Positions 26,440 through 35,638 are shown, numbered from the stretch's first letter. The stretch: DNA of 64,000 bases from Comamonas sp. B21-038 (GCF_022387135.1 NZ_CP092462.1:558001-622000), one strand, 5' to 3'. A program made the numbers and translations. The notes: generated by a model not told the origin, from the letters alone.

Positions 26440-26458
26440 GTGCGGCCCGGGCGGCCTT

Positions 26459-28633
26459 TCAGCGGCGGGTACTGCTGGTGCCGCGCCTGCTTTGCAGCGC
26501 CAGCTTGTGGATGCCGGCAAAGTCGAACTGCTCCAGACGGTCCAGCAGCTGAGCGGTGAATTGCGCATGCACGCTGTGATCGGTGTGGCGGCTGATCCAG
26601 CCTTCGATATCGGTCAAGCGGCCATGCAAGGCCAGCTCGGCCAGTTCATCCAGTGCCGCATCGGCGGGGGTTGCGATGGCTGCCACCAGCGCCGCCGCAG
26701 TGCGGTGGCGCGGTGCTGGCGAGGCTGGCCGGCTGCCCGGCGTCTCCCCGGCACCTTCCATGACCGGTACCGACAGCGCGAACGAAAAGGTGGTGCCCTG
26801 GCCCGCCGCGCTGCTGACGTCCAGGCTGGCGCCCATGGCCATCAGAATGCGCTGCGAGATGAACAGGCCCAGGCCCGTGCTGCCGCCCTCGGTCTGGATT
26901 TGCTGGAAGGCGTCGAAGATATCGGGCTTCTGCGCCAGGTCGATGCCAATGCCGGTGTCGCTGACGGAGATATGCAGCTCACAGAATTCTCCGGCATGCC
27001 GGGCGTTGACCGACAGGGTCACGACGCCATCGCGGGTGAACTTGGCGGCATTGGAGACCAGGTTCAGCAGCACCTGCTGCAGCCGCTTGCCGTCCATCGC
27101 CATGCGCCCGGGCAGGGTGCCGGTGATATGGCAGTGGAAGTGGTTGTGCTGCTGCGAGCACAGCGAGATGGCGTAGTCGGCGATATCGTCCAGCAGCGCC
27201 TGCAGATCGATGGGCGCTGGCCGCACGGCCAGCGGCTGCAACTCGGACTTGGCATATTCGAGCAGCTCGTCGATCAGGTCGAGCTGGTATTTGACGCTGC
27301 GCTGGATGGTCTTGACCAGGCCCTGCTGCTTTTCCGGAGACTCGGTCAGCAGCATCTCGGAGTAGCCCTTGATGGTGGCCAGCGGCGCGCGCAGGTCATG
27401 GCCGATGTAGCCCAGCACTTCCACCTTCTGGCGCTCCTTGGTCTGGGCATCGCTCAGCGCCGTGCTCAGGTCGGCATTGAGTGCCGAGGTGACCATCGTG
27501 GCGTATTTCTCGTCCTGCCGGCGCACGACCATCTGGCCCAGAATATGGCAGGACAGCAGGATCAGCACGGTACCGACAGCGGCGATCAGCACGGCCGTCC
27601 ACAGGTGCTGGTCACGCAGCTCTGCCAACGGCTCCAGCGACGCCAAGGTCAGCAGCTGGTACTGCCGGTTGTTCAGCGGCTGGCGCTTCATCACATACGG
27701 TATGCCGTCGATCAGCCACTGGTCGGCCACGCCATGGGCTTTGATAGCGCGGATATCCATTGCATCGCCCAGTTCCTCGCCATCTTCATCGTCCGGCGGA
27801 TGCAGCAGACCAGGCGGCAGCAAGGCCGCCACATTGCGCAGCATGAAGGGCTCGGATGCGCTGGTGGTCACGCGCCCCTGGCGGTTGACGATCAAGGCGG
27901 TATGTCTGCCGGTCAGGTAGTGCGCCATATCGGGCGCATCGAACTTGACGGTGACGGAGCCCTGCACGACATCCTGGGCGTCTTCAATGCGGCTGGCCAC
28001 AAAGTACGAAGGGGTCTTGTTGATGCGTGCAATGCCGAAGGAGTGGCCGCTGCCGTCGCGCAAGGCCGTGTTCAGGTAGATGCGCCCTGCGTAGATCATG
28101 CCGACGATGCTGTCGGGCGCGGCCCAGTTGCTGGCCGTGATGGTGTCGTCGGACAGGTTGTTCTGGTAGATGCGTGCATAGCGCAGGTCCGCCGCCAGCG
28201 CATCCATGAAGTCGCCCACCTTGCGCACCAAGGGATCGGCGGTGAACTGCGCTGCGCGCTGCTGGCGGGTCAGCGCGTCCAGGCCGGGCGGGTCCTCGCG
28301 GTAACGGGAGGCCAGCTGGATCACCTGGCTCTGGTTGGCGACCATGTTGGCCACGCTCACCATCTGGGTAAAGAGCCGGTCGACCACCCGGGCCGTGGTC
28401 TCGGCTTCATAAGCCGCGCTCGCAGCCTGGCTTTGTATCCATTGCGAAACCAGACGTTGCGACAGCCACCATCCCAGCGCAGCGACCACGCACCACCAGA
28501 ACAGTACGAGCGCGAAGGTCGCTCTGCGCACCTGGGGAAGCATCTCTTTTCCCCGCTTCATCGCAATCGCATGTGGGCTGGCTGTACGGCGGTCGGTATA
28601 CGGGGGTTGCGGGCCTTGTTCCGGTTGATCCAT
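26459..28633 (-). CDS. Sensor histidine kinase with double-Cache-like periplasmic domain
   Basis: A 724-residue membrane kinase. A transmembrane segment at about 38-60 and another at about 345-367 enclose a periplasmic sensor region of about 280 residues of Cache type. A HisKA domain follows with the phospho-acceptor His in GHDLRAPLATI, then a HATPase with N-box (LVSNAAKF), G1 (DTGIGID) and G2 (GLGLFIS). A further 90 residues after the ATPase end in a helical DELAELALHGRLTDIEGWISRH segment like those that follow receiver domains in hybrid kinases, but no receiver is present. The response regulator gene lies 117 bases upstream. The ligand is unknown. Confidence 0.88.
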   Translation of the reverse strand: MDQPEQGPQPPYTDRRTASPHAIAMKRGKEMLPQVRRATFALVLFWWCVVAALGWWLSQRLVSQWIQSQAASAAYEAETTARVVDRLFTQMVSVANMVANQSQVIQLASRYREDPPGLDALTRQQRAAQFTADPLVRKVGDFMDALAADLRYARIYQNNLSDDTITASNWAAPDSIVGMIYAGRIYLNTALRDGSGHSFGIARINKTPSYFVASRIEDAQDVVQGSVTVKFDAPDMAHYLTGRHTALIVNRQGRVTTSASEPFMLRNVAALLPPGLLHPPDDEDGEELGDAMDIRAIKAHGVADQWLIDGIPYVMKRQPLNNRQYQLLTLASLEPLAELRDQHLWTAVLIAAVGTVLILLSCHILGQMVVRRQDEKYATMVTSALNADLSTALSDAQTKERQKVEVLGYIGHDLRAPLATIKGYSEMLLTESPEKQQGLVKTIQRSVKYQLDLIDELLEYAKSELQPLAVRPAPIDLQALLDDIADYAISLCSQQHNHFHCHITGTLPGRMAMDGKRLQQVLLNLVSNAAKFTRDGVVTLSVNARHAGEFCELHISVSDTGIGIDLAQKPDIFDAFQQIQTEGGSTGLGLFISQRILMAMGASLDVSSAAGQGTTFSFALSVPVMEGAGETPGSRPASPAPRHRTAAALVAAIATPADAALDELAELALHGRLTDIEGWISRHTDHSVHAQFTAQLLDRLEQFDFAGIHKLALQSRRGTSSTRR

Positions 28634-28750
28634 TCTTTGTTCTTCAGTCGCCCAAGGGGCCGCAGGGTGCAGGAGAGTGCAGTGGGGTGCAGGAGGTTAC
28701 AGGCGGGCCGCCCGAGGGGCAGCCCGCAGACAGAGGCAGAAGACCTGGTG

Positions 28751-29590
28751 TCAGTGGAACTTGGAGGCCACCAGGTTCTGCAGGACTTCAGGGTTGGCCT
28801 GGCATTCGGCGCGCAGCTGCGTCGGGGATTTCTGCCAGAACTTCTTGAACTCGGTGGAGAAGTTGGCCGAGTTCAGGTAGCCCACTTCAAGGGCCACATC
28901 GGCAATGCTCAACGTGCTTTGTGCCAGCATCAGCGCTGCCCGGCGCATGCGCTCCTGCCGGATGAATTCAAAGGCCGACAGGCCATCACAGGCCTCGAAC
29001 ACCATGTTCAGGCGTCTGATGGACAGCCCCAGGCTGGCCGCCACGTCGGAGCTTTTCAACGCCGGATCCTGGATATGGCTGAGGATGAATTCCGTGGCCA
29101 CCTGCTTGAGGGTCAGGTTGGCCGGAGATTGGCCCGGGGGGAGTGCCAGTGGCGCAGCCTGGCCCGGCTGTGCAGCCGGGGCGCCCTGCAGCACGGCGGG
29201 CTTTGACAGCGTCAGGTGGATGCGGATCCGCTCCTGGATCTCTTCGACGAAAAAGGGCTTGGTGATGTAGTCCACGCCGCCGGCGCGCAGCCCGGACAGC
29301 CGGTCGTCCTGGTCAACGAGTGCCGACAGGAAGATGATCGGAATATGCTGGGTCGCCGGGTTGGTCTTGAGCAGGCGCGCGATCGTGATGCCGTTGCGCC
29401 CCGGCATGCGCACGTCCAGCAAAATCAGATCGGGCAGCAGCACCGCTGCCCGTGCATAGCCCTGGTCTCCATTGAGTGCCACGCTGACCCGGTAGGCGCT
29501 ATTGCGCAGTGCAGCGACCAGCAAACGCAACTGGTCGGGATCATCGTCCACGATCAATATATGTGGAGATTGAATATCACCGTGACTCAT
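28751..29590 (-). CDS. Response regulator with AraC-type output domain
   Basis: A 279-residue regulator: a receiver domain (residues 9-128) with Asp15-Asp17 as the acidic pocket, Asp59 (ILLDVRMPG) as the phospho-acceptor and Lys near 111 (TKPF), joined by a Pro/Ala-rich linker to an AraC helix-turn-helix domain (about 165-270: KSSDVAASLGLSIRRLNMVF, and IADVALEVGYLNSANFSTEFKKF). REC-AraC fusions of this kind are uncommon in Gram-negative bacteria compared with OmpR or NarL types. It pairs with the kinase gene next to it. Its targets may include the adjacent sulfonate-type operon, which is inference from position. Confidence 0.9.
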   Translation of the reverse strand: MSHGDIQSPHILIVDDDPDQLRLLVAALRNSAYRVSVALNGDQGYARAAVLLPDLILLDVRMPGRNGITIARLLKTNPATQHIPIIFLSALVDQDDRLSGLRAGGVDYITKPFFVEEIQERIRIHLTLSKPAVLQGAPAAQPGQAAPLALPPGQSPANLTLKQVATEFILSHIQDPALKSSDVAASLGLSIRRLNMVFEACDGLSAFEFIRQERMRRAALMLAQSTLSIADVALEVGYLNSANFSTEFKKFWQKSPTQLRAECQANPEVLQNLVASKFH

Positions 29591-30285
29591 AGTTTTTGGA
29601 AGCCTTTAATCACCTGTTTTCGTTGTGAATTGTCACACATGGTGGTGCCAGCTTTCAATTTGTTGCGCTGCATCAATGTCAATTTACGTGAGCTTGCTAG
29701 TCCGCTGCTTGCAGCTGCAACGGGGCACTGCTAGCCGCTGCGTTGGCGCGGCGGAAAGCCGCCTCATCCGCGCGTTGCCAGCAGATCGGACATGGCGCGA
29801 AACCCGCATGCCCTTTGGGTTTGAGGAGTTACACAGCCACGCAACCCAGGCATCACTGCGCGCCAGGATGGCGCACCAGCGGCCATGGCGGCGGCGTGCC
29901 GGCGGCAGGCAAATGCGACAAACGGTGGTGAAAAGCGGAGTGAAATGGCTGTGTAAAGCTTTAGGAAGTATTTGTTATAAAGACATTCCTTTGGTAATGA
30001 TAAAAATTCAAAAGATTTATAGAAATACCAAATAACGGAGCTGATTGCGCAGGTCTATGGCCCGGGTTCGGACAGCGAACAATGACGCTTCGGTCACTGC
30101 AGCGGCGGACGGCCGCATCCCCCTAAAGGTCGCCAGTGATCGATGGTGTTCAAGGCACTGCCGGCGGCTACCAGCGTCTGGACATGGGGTGGGCGGCTGG
30201 TCTCCGACATCAGCCAGCGCCGGGTCTGTGACACCGCCAGGTTGTCGCCCGCCCATTGGCAGGCGCATACGGCTTGCGCGGCAGG
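29591..30285. other. Long intergenic region with an AT-rich segment
   Basis: About 700 bases without a supported gene. Bases 29938-30040 are strongly AT-rich (roughly two-thirds A+T by eye) in an otherwise GC-rich region and would suit a promoter cluster or acquired DNA. Bases 30094-30285 hold a minus-strand open frame in phase with, and downstream of, the LtrA stop codon; it is listed separately. Confidence 0.55.
30094..30285 (-). other. Possible gene remnant or C-terminal extension downstream of LtrA
   Basis: Continuing in the LtrA frame past its TAA, the sequence stays open for about 63 codons to a TGA at 30094. It reads as plausible protein (for example WAGDNLAVSQTRRWLMSE, then LVAAGSALNTIDHWRPLGG) with codon use like that of real genes in this window. 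There is no good start codon with a ribosome-binding site. It may be the tail of a decayed gene. Confidence 0.3.
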
Positions 30286-31446
30286 TTAGGCGTCGTAGGT
30301 ATCCCAGAATGCGATTCCCAGGATCAGCGCCGTGGTCAGCCAGCCGAGCACCAGCAGATTGAAGAACTCGCTCAGCGGCACCAGCGCCAGCAGCAGCAGC
30401 GCGCCGATCCAGTGCGACGCGGGCAGGCTGCCGTAGACCACCCTCTTGTAGATGGCGCTGCCCAGCAGATAGATCGCAGGTCCGGCCAGCAGGATCGCAA
30501 TCTGCGGAACAGCCGCCTGTGCATGGGGATGCGCCAATACCAGGTCGTTGCCGACGGCCGTGGCGATGACGCCCGCGATCAGGATGGCATGCACGTAGTG
30601 GAAATAGGCGCCGATGCGGCCCGGGTCTTCGGCATGGGTGATGGCCGCGGTCGCGTCCTTGCTGGAGGTGCCGAAGTACAGCCACCACATCGCCAAGGTG
30701 CCGATAAAGGTGGCGGCCAGCGCCATCAGCACCTCCCAGCTCCAGATCCCGGTGTCGGCCAACGTGGCGCCGCTGGCCAGCAGTGTCTCGCCCAGCGCCA
30801 CGATGACGAACAGCTGGCAGCGCTCGGCCAGATGGCCGCCTTCGATGGTCCAGTCTTGCGTGTGGCTGCGGCCCAGGCCGGGCAGCGCAAAGCCAAACAT
30901 CGGCGACACGTACTCGCAGAGCACCGCGAGCAGCCACAGCAGCAGCCGCGTATCAGGCGCGGCCAGGGCGCCTGCTATCCAGAACACCGCAGAAATGCAG
31001 ACCCAGCCGAGCATGCGGCGGTAGTTCAGCGCCAGCGGGTCACCTGCGGGCAGCTGGCGCCAGATAAATGCCGTGCGCCCCACCTGCATGGCGGCATAGG
31101 CCAGTGCAAAGACAGGTCCCCGCTCGCCAAAGGCCTCGGGAATGCTGGAGGCCATCAGCAGGCCCAGCAGCATTGTGCAAAACAGCATGCCTCGGATCTG
31201 GAAGGTTTCCGGGTCGAACCAGTTCGTCACCCAGCAGGTGTACTGCCAGCCCAGCCATACGGCAAACCACAGGACCAGGGTCTGCGCCACGCCGTTGAAC
31301 GTCAGATGGTGCAGCAGCTGGTGGCTCAGCTGGGTCACGGCGAACACGTAGACCAGGTCGAAAAACAGTTCCTCATAGGTCACCCGCGCGTGGTGACCGT
31401 CGCGCTGGCGCAGCAATCCTTGGGCGAAGGCGGGTGTGATGGGCAT
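30286..31446 (-). CDS. Low-temperature-requirement A (LtrA) family membrane protein
   Basis: A 386-residue integral membrane protein of the LtrA family. The diagnostic opening is VTYEELFFDLVYVFAVTQLSHQLLHH, followed by about ten hydrophobic segments, WEVLMALAATFIGTLAMWWLYFG, and a conserved ERCQLFVIVALGETLLASG stretch. The family is named for a Listeria gene needed at low temperature, but its biochemical activity is unknown. It is preceded by a gene for an 89-residue membrane protein ending 21 bases upstream, so the two are probably co-transcribed, possibly together with the SDR gene. Confidence 0.9.
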   Translation of the reverse strand: MPITPAFAQGLLRQRDGHHARVTYEELFFDLVYVFAVTQLSHQLLHHLTFNGVAQTLVLWFAVWLGWQYTCWVTNWFDPETFQIRGMLFCTMLLGLLMASSIPEAFGERGPVFALAYAAMQVGRTAFIWRQLPAGDPLALNYRRMLGWVCISAVFWIAGALAAPDTRLLLWLLAVLCEYVSPMFGFALPGLGRSHTQDWTIEGGHLAERCQLFVIVALGETLLASGATLADTGIWSWEVLMALAATFIGTLAMWWLYFGTSSKDATAAITHAEDPGRIGAYFHYVHAILIAGVIATAVGNDLVLAHPHAQAAVPQIAILLAGPAIYLLGSAIYKRVVYGSLPASHWIGALLLLALVPLSEFFNLLVLGWLTTALILGIAFWDTYDA

Positions 31447-31467
31447 GGAATTCCTTTGATCAGCGTG

Positions 31468-31737
31468 TCAGCTGGGTGCAAAGATGCGGGTCACAAAGAC
31501 TGCCAGCAGCACGGGCACTATCAGCACGATGAGCAGGATCAGCGCCTCATCGCGCACGCTGTACCCGGCCTGGGTGACGCCCACCCACATATTGGTGCAG
31601 GCCAGGACCAGCCATACCGGCATGAACAGCTTGGCCGCCACGACCATGCCAACAGCACTGGCCGACCACAGCCAGCCAAACAGCACAAACACCCCGAGCA
31701 GCAACAGGCCGCCACTGGTCACCATCAGTACATGCAT
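31468..31737 (-). CDS. Small membrane protein of unknown function
   Basis: An 89-residue, very hydrophobic protein with about three transmembrane segments (near residues 9-27, 31-52 and 66-85). I do not recognise the family. It lies between the SDR gene (99-base gap) and ltrA (21-base gap) on the same strand, which suggests a joint role with LtrA in the membrane. The ribosome-binding site is weak, and a Met at residue 5 could be the true start. Confidence 0.7.
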   Translation of the reverse strand: MHVLMVTSGGLLLLGVFVLFGWLWSASAVGMVVAAKLFMPVWLVLACTNMWVGVTQAGYSVRDEALILLIVLIVPVLLAVFVTRIFAPS

Positions 31738-31836
31738 ATCGAGACTTTCAAGCGTTGGAAGAAAGGGGACCCCGCGTGCACGGCAACGTGCGGATTACCG
31801 CCGGGGAGGCGCGGTCGCCCCCACGGCAGCCGGGTC

Positions 31837-32613
31837 TTACTTGGTCGTATAGCCGCCGTTGATGAGAATCGTCTGCCCGGTGATCCACCAGCCGTCGGTG
31901 ACCAGGTGGCGGATGAAGGGGACGACATCCTCGATGTCGGTCAGGCCGGTCTTGCTGAATCCCGACAGCGCGGCTGCGGTCTTGTGGTAGGCCACCGCGT
32001 CGGACTCTTCGGCGGGGTAGAAGAAGGCGGTGTCCATCGGACCGGGGCCTACGGCAGTGACCGAGATGCCACGCGCGCCAAACTCCTTGGCCGCAGCACG
32101 GGTGTAGTGCTCCACCGGCGCCTTGGTGCCGGCATAGGAGGAGTAAAACGGGGTGAAGGCCCCCAGCAGCGAGGTGACCAGCGTGACGATCTTGCCGTTG
32201 TCGTTGAGGTGCAGGCCCGCTTCCTTCAGAAAGAAGAATGCCGCCTTGCTGTTGGCATTGGACATCTCGTCGAATTCCGCCTCGGAGATTTCGACCATCG
32301 GCTTTTTGAGCACCTTGCCGACCGTGTTGATGGCGATATCGGGGCGGCCCAGCGCTGTCACCGTATCGGCAAACAGCTTGTGCACGGCCGCTGCGCTGCT
32401 CAGATTGCCTTGCAGTGCAACCGCCTTGGCGCCCAGCTTTTCGACGGCGGCCACGGTGGCCAGCGCCTCGTCACGGCTGGCTGCGCTGTTGTAGTGGATG
32501 GCAACCGCTTTCGCACCCTGGCCTGCCAGGTCGCGCGCGATCAGGCCGCCCAGGTTCTTTCCGCCGCCGGCAATCAATACAACCTTGTCTTGGACGGTGT
32601 GGGCTTTGCGCAT
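31837..32613 (-). CDS. Short-chain dehydrogenase/reductase
   Basis: A 258-residue SDR oxidoreductase. The nucleotide-binding loop reads AGGGKNLGG instead of the common TGxxxGIG, and the first strand is KVVLIAGGG. Further features are a DIAINTVGKV strand (where NNAG is usual), the catalytic Ser in TLVTSLLG, and the Tyr-Lys pair in YSSYAGTKAP. The atypical NTVG in place of NNAG marks a divergent subgroup. The substrate is unknown. A 240-base AT-rich stretch separates it from the LysR gene upstream on the same strand. Confidence 0.9.
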   Translation of the reverse strand: MRKAHTVQDKVVLIAGGGKNLGGLIARDLAGQGAKAVAIHYNSAASRDEALATVAAVEKLGAKAVALQGNLSSAAAVHKLFADTVTALGRPDIAINTVGKVLKKPMVEISEAEFDEMSNANSKAAFFFLKEAGLHLNDNGKIVTLVTSLLGAFTPFYSSYAGTKAPVEHYTRAAAKEFGARGISVTAVGPGPMDTAFFYPAEESDAVAYHKTAAALSGFSKTGLTDIEDVVPFIRHLVTDGWWITGQTILINGGYTTK

Positions 32614-32853
32614 GGTTCATCTCCAAAAAGTGATGTGGATCGGTGGTATCACAGTGGAGATTTTTATTGTCTTATTCAATCAATCGAATTTGCTAAACCG
32701 ATAAAGTTTTTGCTAACTGGACGGAAAGCCATTGTTTTTTTGCATTCGACGCCTGCTGGTGCGGTTGGCGCCAGTCATTCCCATCAGTGGGCGGGCTCTT
32801 CGGCTACGCCGCCAGGGGGCCGCCGCGCTGGCTGGCGGACCATGCCGGCCAGG

Positions 32854-33777
32854 CTAAGCCGCCGCGCGCAGCCAGGTCAGCAAATCAGCATGCACGCTGC
32901 CCGGCGTCCATGGCTGCGGTGACAGCAGGCAGTACCGGGAGCCGTCGTCCACAAAGCCCATCGGGGCGACGAGCAGGCCGTTGGCAATGTCGTCCTGCAC
33001 CAGATGCCAGGGACCGATGGCCACCCCCAGGCCCGCAACGGCGGCTTGCAGGCTGAAATAGAAATGCTCGAAGCTCTGCCCGCTTGCGGGGGGCAGCGGC
33101 TGTCCCGAAGCCTGTGCCCAATCCTGCCATGCGCCGGGTCGGGTGTGCGTATGCAGTGGCGGTGCCTGGGCATGAAGGCGGGGGCTGCCCTTGCCGGTGC
33201 GGAACCATGCCGCTTGCCGGTCGGGGCGGCAGACCGGGCCTGTGCGTTCTGCAAACAGCGGCTCGGCGTGGCAGCCTGCGGGCCAGGCAAAGTCGTCGCG
33301 GCGAATTGCCAGATCGATGCCGCTGGCAAAGGAGAAGGGGCCACCGCCAGCCACCAGGTGCAGCTCCAGCCCGGGGTGGCGGGCCTGGAAATCCGGCCAG
33401 CGCGGGATCAGCCAGCGCATCAGCAGCGTGGGCTCGCAGGACAGCACCCAGCGCTGGTGCTGGCGCGCGCGGGCACGCAGTTCAGCCACGGCATGGCGCA
33501 TCAGGTCCAGCCCCTGGCTGACGGCATGGGCCAGCATGCGCCCGTCGGCGGTGAGGTAGACCCGGCGGCTGCGCCGCTCGAACAGCGCCCGGCCCAGGTC
33601 CTCTTCCAGCAGGCGCACGGCCCGGCTGACGGCGCCATGGGTCACATGCAGCTCGTCGGCAGCGCGGCTGAAGTTCTCCAGCCGGGCGGCCGCTTCAAAG
33701 CAGCGCAGCGCCAGCAGCGACGGCAGGCGGCGTTGCTGGGTATGTGAGGCAGGCTCACCAAACTTGTCAGAAATCAT
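32854..33777 (-). CDS. LysR-family transcriptional regulator
   Basis: A 307-residue regulator with an N-terminal winged helix-turn-helix (residues about 18-77: LLALRCFEAAARLENFSRAADELHVTHGAVSRAVRLLEEDLGRALF) and a periplasmic-binding-like effector domain (from about 100). The helix-turn-helix resembles the GcvA group. It is transcribed away from a LysE exporter gene with a 66-base gap, the classic arrangement in which the regulator senses a metabolite and induces its export. The effector is unknown. Confidence 0.92.
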   Translation of the reverse strand: MISDKFGEPASHTQQRRLPSLLALRCFEAAARLENFSRAADELHVTHGAVSRAVRLLEEDLGRALFERRSRRVYLTADGRMLAHAVSQGLDLMRHAVAELRARARQHQRWVLSCEPTLLMRWLIPRWPDFQARHPGLELHLVAGGGPFSFASGIDLAIRRDDFAWPAGCHAEPLFAERTGPVCRPDRQAAWFRTGKGSPRLHAQAPPLHTHTRPGAWQDWAQASGQPLPPASGQSFEHFYFSLQAAVAGLGVAIGPWHLVQDDIANGLLVAPMGFVDDGSRYCLLSPQPWTPGSVHADLLTWLRAAA

Positions 33778-33843
33778 CGTTTTTCATCACGCGCCATTGC
33801 AGGCACCATGCGGACTGTTTTTTGATTTTGTACAGGATACGCG

Positions 33844-34461
33844 ATGACCGAACTGTTAGCTGTTATCACCATCACCTTGCTCGCGGTGATCAGCCCGGGG
33901 CCGGATTTTGCGATGGTGTCACGCAACAGCCTGCTGCTGTCGCGCCGCGCAGGCGTGCTGACAGCCGTGGGCATCGGGCTGGGCGTGCTGGTCCATGTGG
34001 GCTACACCTTGCTGGGCCTGGGGCTGCTGATCCAGCAGTCGTTGTGGTTGTTCCATGCGATCAAGCTTGCCGGGGCCGCCTATCTGGTCTATCTCGGTGT
34101 CAAGATGCTGCGCACCCAGCCTTCGCACGGGGTGCCTGAGGCCGCAAGTGCGCCGTTGTCCGATGGGGCGGCTTTGCGTACCGGTTTTCTGACCAATGCG
34201 TTGAACCCGAAGACTACGGTCTTCATCGTGAGCCTGTTTTTGCAGGTGGTGCGGCCCGGCACGCCGCTGTCGCTGCAACTGGGCTATGGCGCGTTCATCT
34301 CGGCCGCACATGTCGCCTGGTTCAGCCTGGTGGCACTGTGCTTTTCTGCCGGTGCGGTGCGCAGCCGCCTGCTGGCGGCGCGCCACTGGATCGACCGCGC
34401 GTTTGGCGGCTTGCTGGTGGTATTTGGGGTGCTGCTGGCGCTCTCGGGCGCCACCCGTTGA
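33844..34461 (+). CDS. LysE/RhtB-family exporter
   Basis: A 205-residue amino-acid exporter with the SPGPDFAMVSRNSLL signature at residues about 18-32 and a second conserved region GFLTNALNPKTTVFIVSLFLQ. Six membrane spans are apparent. It is divergent from the LysR gene, which probably controls it. The sequence is distinct from the LysE protein at 805, so the two are paralogues rather than a recent duplication. Confidence 0.92.
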   Translation: MTELLAVITITLLAVISPGPDFAMVSRNSLLLSRRAGVLTAVGIGLGVLVHVGYTLLGLGLLIQQSLWLFHAIKLAGAAYLVYLGVKMLRTQPSHGVPEAASAPLSDGAALRTGFLTNALNPKTTVFIVSLFLQVVRPGTPLSLQLGYGAFISAAHVAWFSLVALCFSAGAVRSRLLAARHWIDRAFGGLLVVFGVLLALSGATR

Positions 34462-34681
34462 GCGCCGCGCACCGCGCCATCACTGCGCGCTGGACCGGCG
34501 GCTCTGGCAACTCTGGGAAAGTCGAGCATGGGGGGGCGGCGGCTAGTCGGGCGCCGATAGCATGCCGAAGCGGGCGGACCCAACATGCCTAAGGCTGGCG
34601 CTGAATAGGGGGATCCGATATACCAACGGATACGGTGGCGGGTATCTGTTCACCAGCTGGTTTAGCGGGTTGTTGGCGCCG

Positions 34682-35002
34682 TCATGCGGTGGCCGTCGAT
34701 GGCGCTGCCGAGCCTTTCTGGATATAGATCCCGATGGGCCCGACGGTGACGCAATCTCCTGCGTACAGCACCTGGCGCTTGACCCGCACGCCGTTGACAA
34801 AGATGCCGTTGGTGCTGTCATGGTCCTCGACCATCAACAATCCGATGTAGTAGGTGAAGGCACCATGGTCCCGGCTGACTCCCTGGTACTGCAGCCGCAG
34901 CCCGCAACCGGCACCCCGCCCGATCTGGGTGCGGCCCTTGCCGAGCTGCAGCAGGCTGGACGCTGAGGTCCTCGACGACCGAAGCTGAATAACCGGCTGC
35001 AT
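34682..35002 (-). CDS. FHA-domain protein
   Basis: A 106-residue protein consisting of little more than one forkhead-associated domain, a phosphothreonine-binding module. Family residues are intact: Gly28-Arg29 in TQIGRG, SRDHG at 43-47 and DSTNGIFVNG at 62-71. Nothing else of a secretion system or kinase lies beside it, so it is an orphan. Its natural partner may be the Hanks-type kinase at 46263, the only such kinase in the window; that link is a guess. It is separated from its neighbours by about 220 and 460 non-coding bases. Confidence 0.88.
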   Translation of the reverse strand: MQPVIQLRSSRTSASSLLQLGKGRTQIGRGAGCGLRLQYQGVSRDHGAFTYYIGLLMVEDHDSTNGIFVNGVRVKRQVLYAGDCVTVGPIGIYIQKGSAAPSTATA

Positions 35003-35464
35003 GGTGCACCTCCTCTCCCCAAAGACTCCCCCCGGGAACGGGGCGAAACGGCATCTGGATAGAAGAATTCTCTATGAATTTATTCAAATGGATTGTCAGC
35101 AATTTCTAATCGGAATACAGGCAAAAAATGCCGGAGGCGCTGCGCGAGCCCACGTGGCCTATGCAGGGATGGCCTGCGGACCCGGGCTTGCGCCACGCGT
35201 TGCAACCAGCCGATTTTTGGGGGCGGTGAACGGGACACCGTACCGCTGGGCACGCTCCTTGCCGGGGTTGGGCGGCTGCAGCCGCATGGCGGCAGCGACG
35301 CGGTTTGAGATGGGCGGTACGCAGAGCAGGGCGGCTGGTTTGCAATTAATTACAACCAAGCGCGCCTCGATAGCGGGGGACTTCTTGACTTTGCGCAACC
35401 AAGGCTTACATTCTTAAATCATTGACTGAATCGATGAATAAGTCCTTTGTGAAAGGAGTTGGGT
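35003..35464. other. Intergenic region with a sigma-70 promoter for the 57-residue ORF
   Basis: About 460 bases between the FHA gene and the 57-residue ORF. It includes the promoter listed at 35385. The rest contains AT-rich patches near 35065-35105 and 35340-35360 and no supported gene. Confidence 0.55.
35385..35412 (+). promoter_or_regulatory. Sigma-70-type promoter
   Basis: TTGACT (35385-35390) and TACATT (35407-35412) are separated by 16 bases. The boxes match the consensus at five and four of six positions. They lie about 50 bases before the Shine-Dalgarno site of the 57-residue ORF. Confidence 0.6.
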
Positions 35465-35638
35465 ATGCAAAACCAGCCCTCATTTCCGATGCTGACCATG
35501 CCGACGCGGCCGCTGGTGGCCCATCGCGGCGAGAAAGCGAAGCGCTATGTGCCTTCGGTCTCCACCGACATCAGCAAGACTTTCGAGAAGTACCGCCGGC
35601 TGGCGGCGATGCAGCACCCCAAGCCGTTGGGTGGTTGA
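35465..35638 (+). CDS. Small protein of 57 residues, unknown function
   Basis: A short gene with strong translational signals: AAAGGAG seven bases before ATG, and a promoter further upstream. The protein begins MQNQPSFPMLTMPTRPLV, is basic, and contains a predicted helix around TDISKTFEKYRRLAAMQ. There is no signal peptide or membrane segment. I do not recognise the family. The combination of promoter, ribosome-binding site and coding-like codon use makes it credible. Confidence 0.65.
   Translation: MQNQPSFPMLTMPTRPLVAHRGEKAKRYVPSVSTDISKTFEKYRRLAAMQHPKPLGG

Noticed and set aside
28634-28750. Near-repeats of GTGCAGGAG between kinase and regulator genes
   Set aside because: The units are short, imperfect and few, and are likely simple-sequence drift rather than a regulatory array.
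26492-29206. Very long plus-strand open frame opposite the sensor kinase and regulator
   Set aside because: Both minus-strand genes have complete catalytic motifs, and the antisense frame has none. Codon bias explains its openness.
30256-32922. Plus-strand frame of about 888 codons opposite ltrA and the SDR gene
   Set aside because: It spans two real minus-strand genes and their gaps and has no domain or ribosome-binding site.
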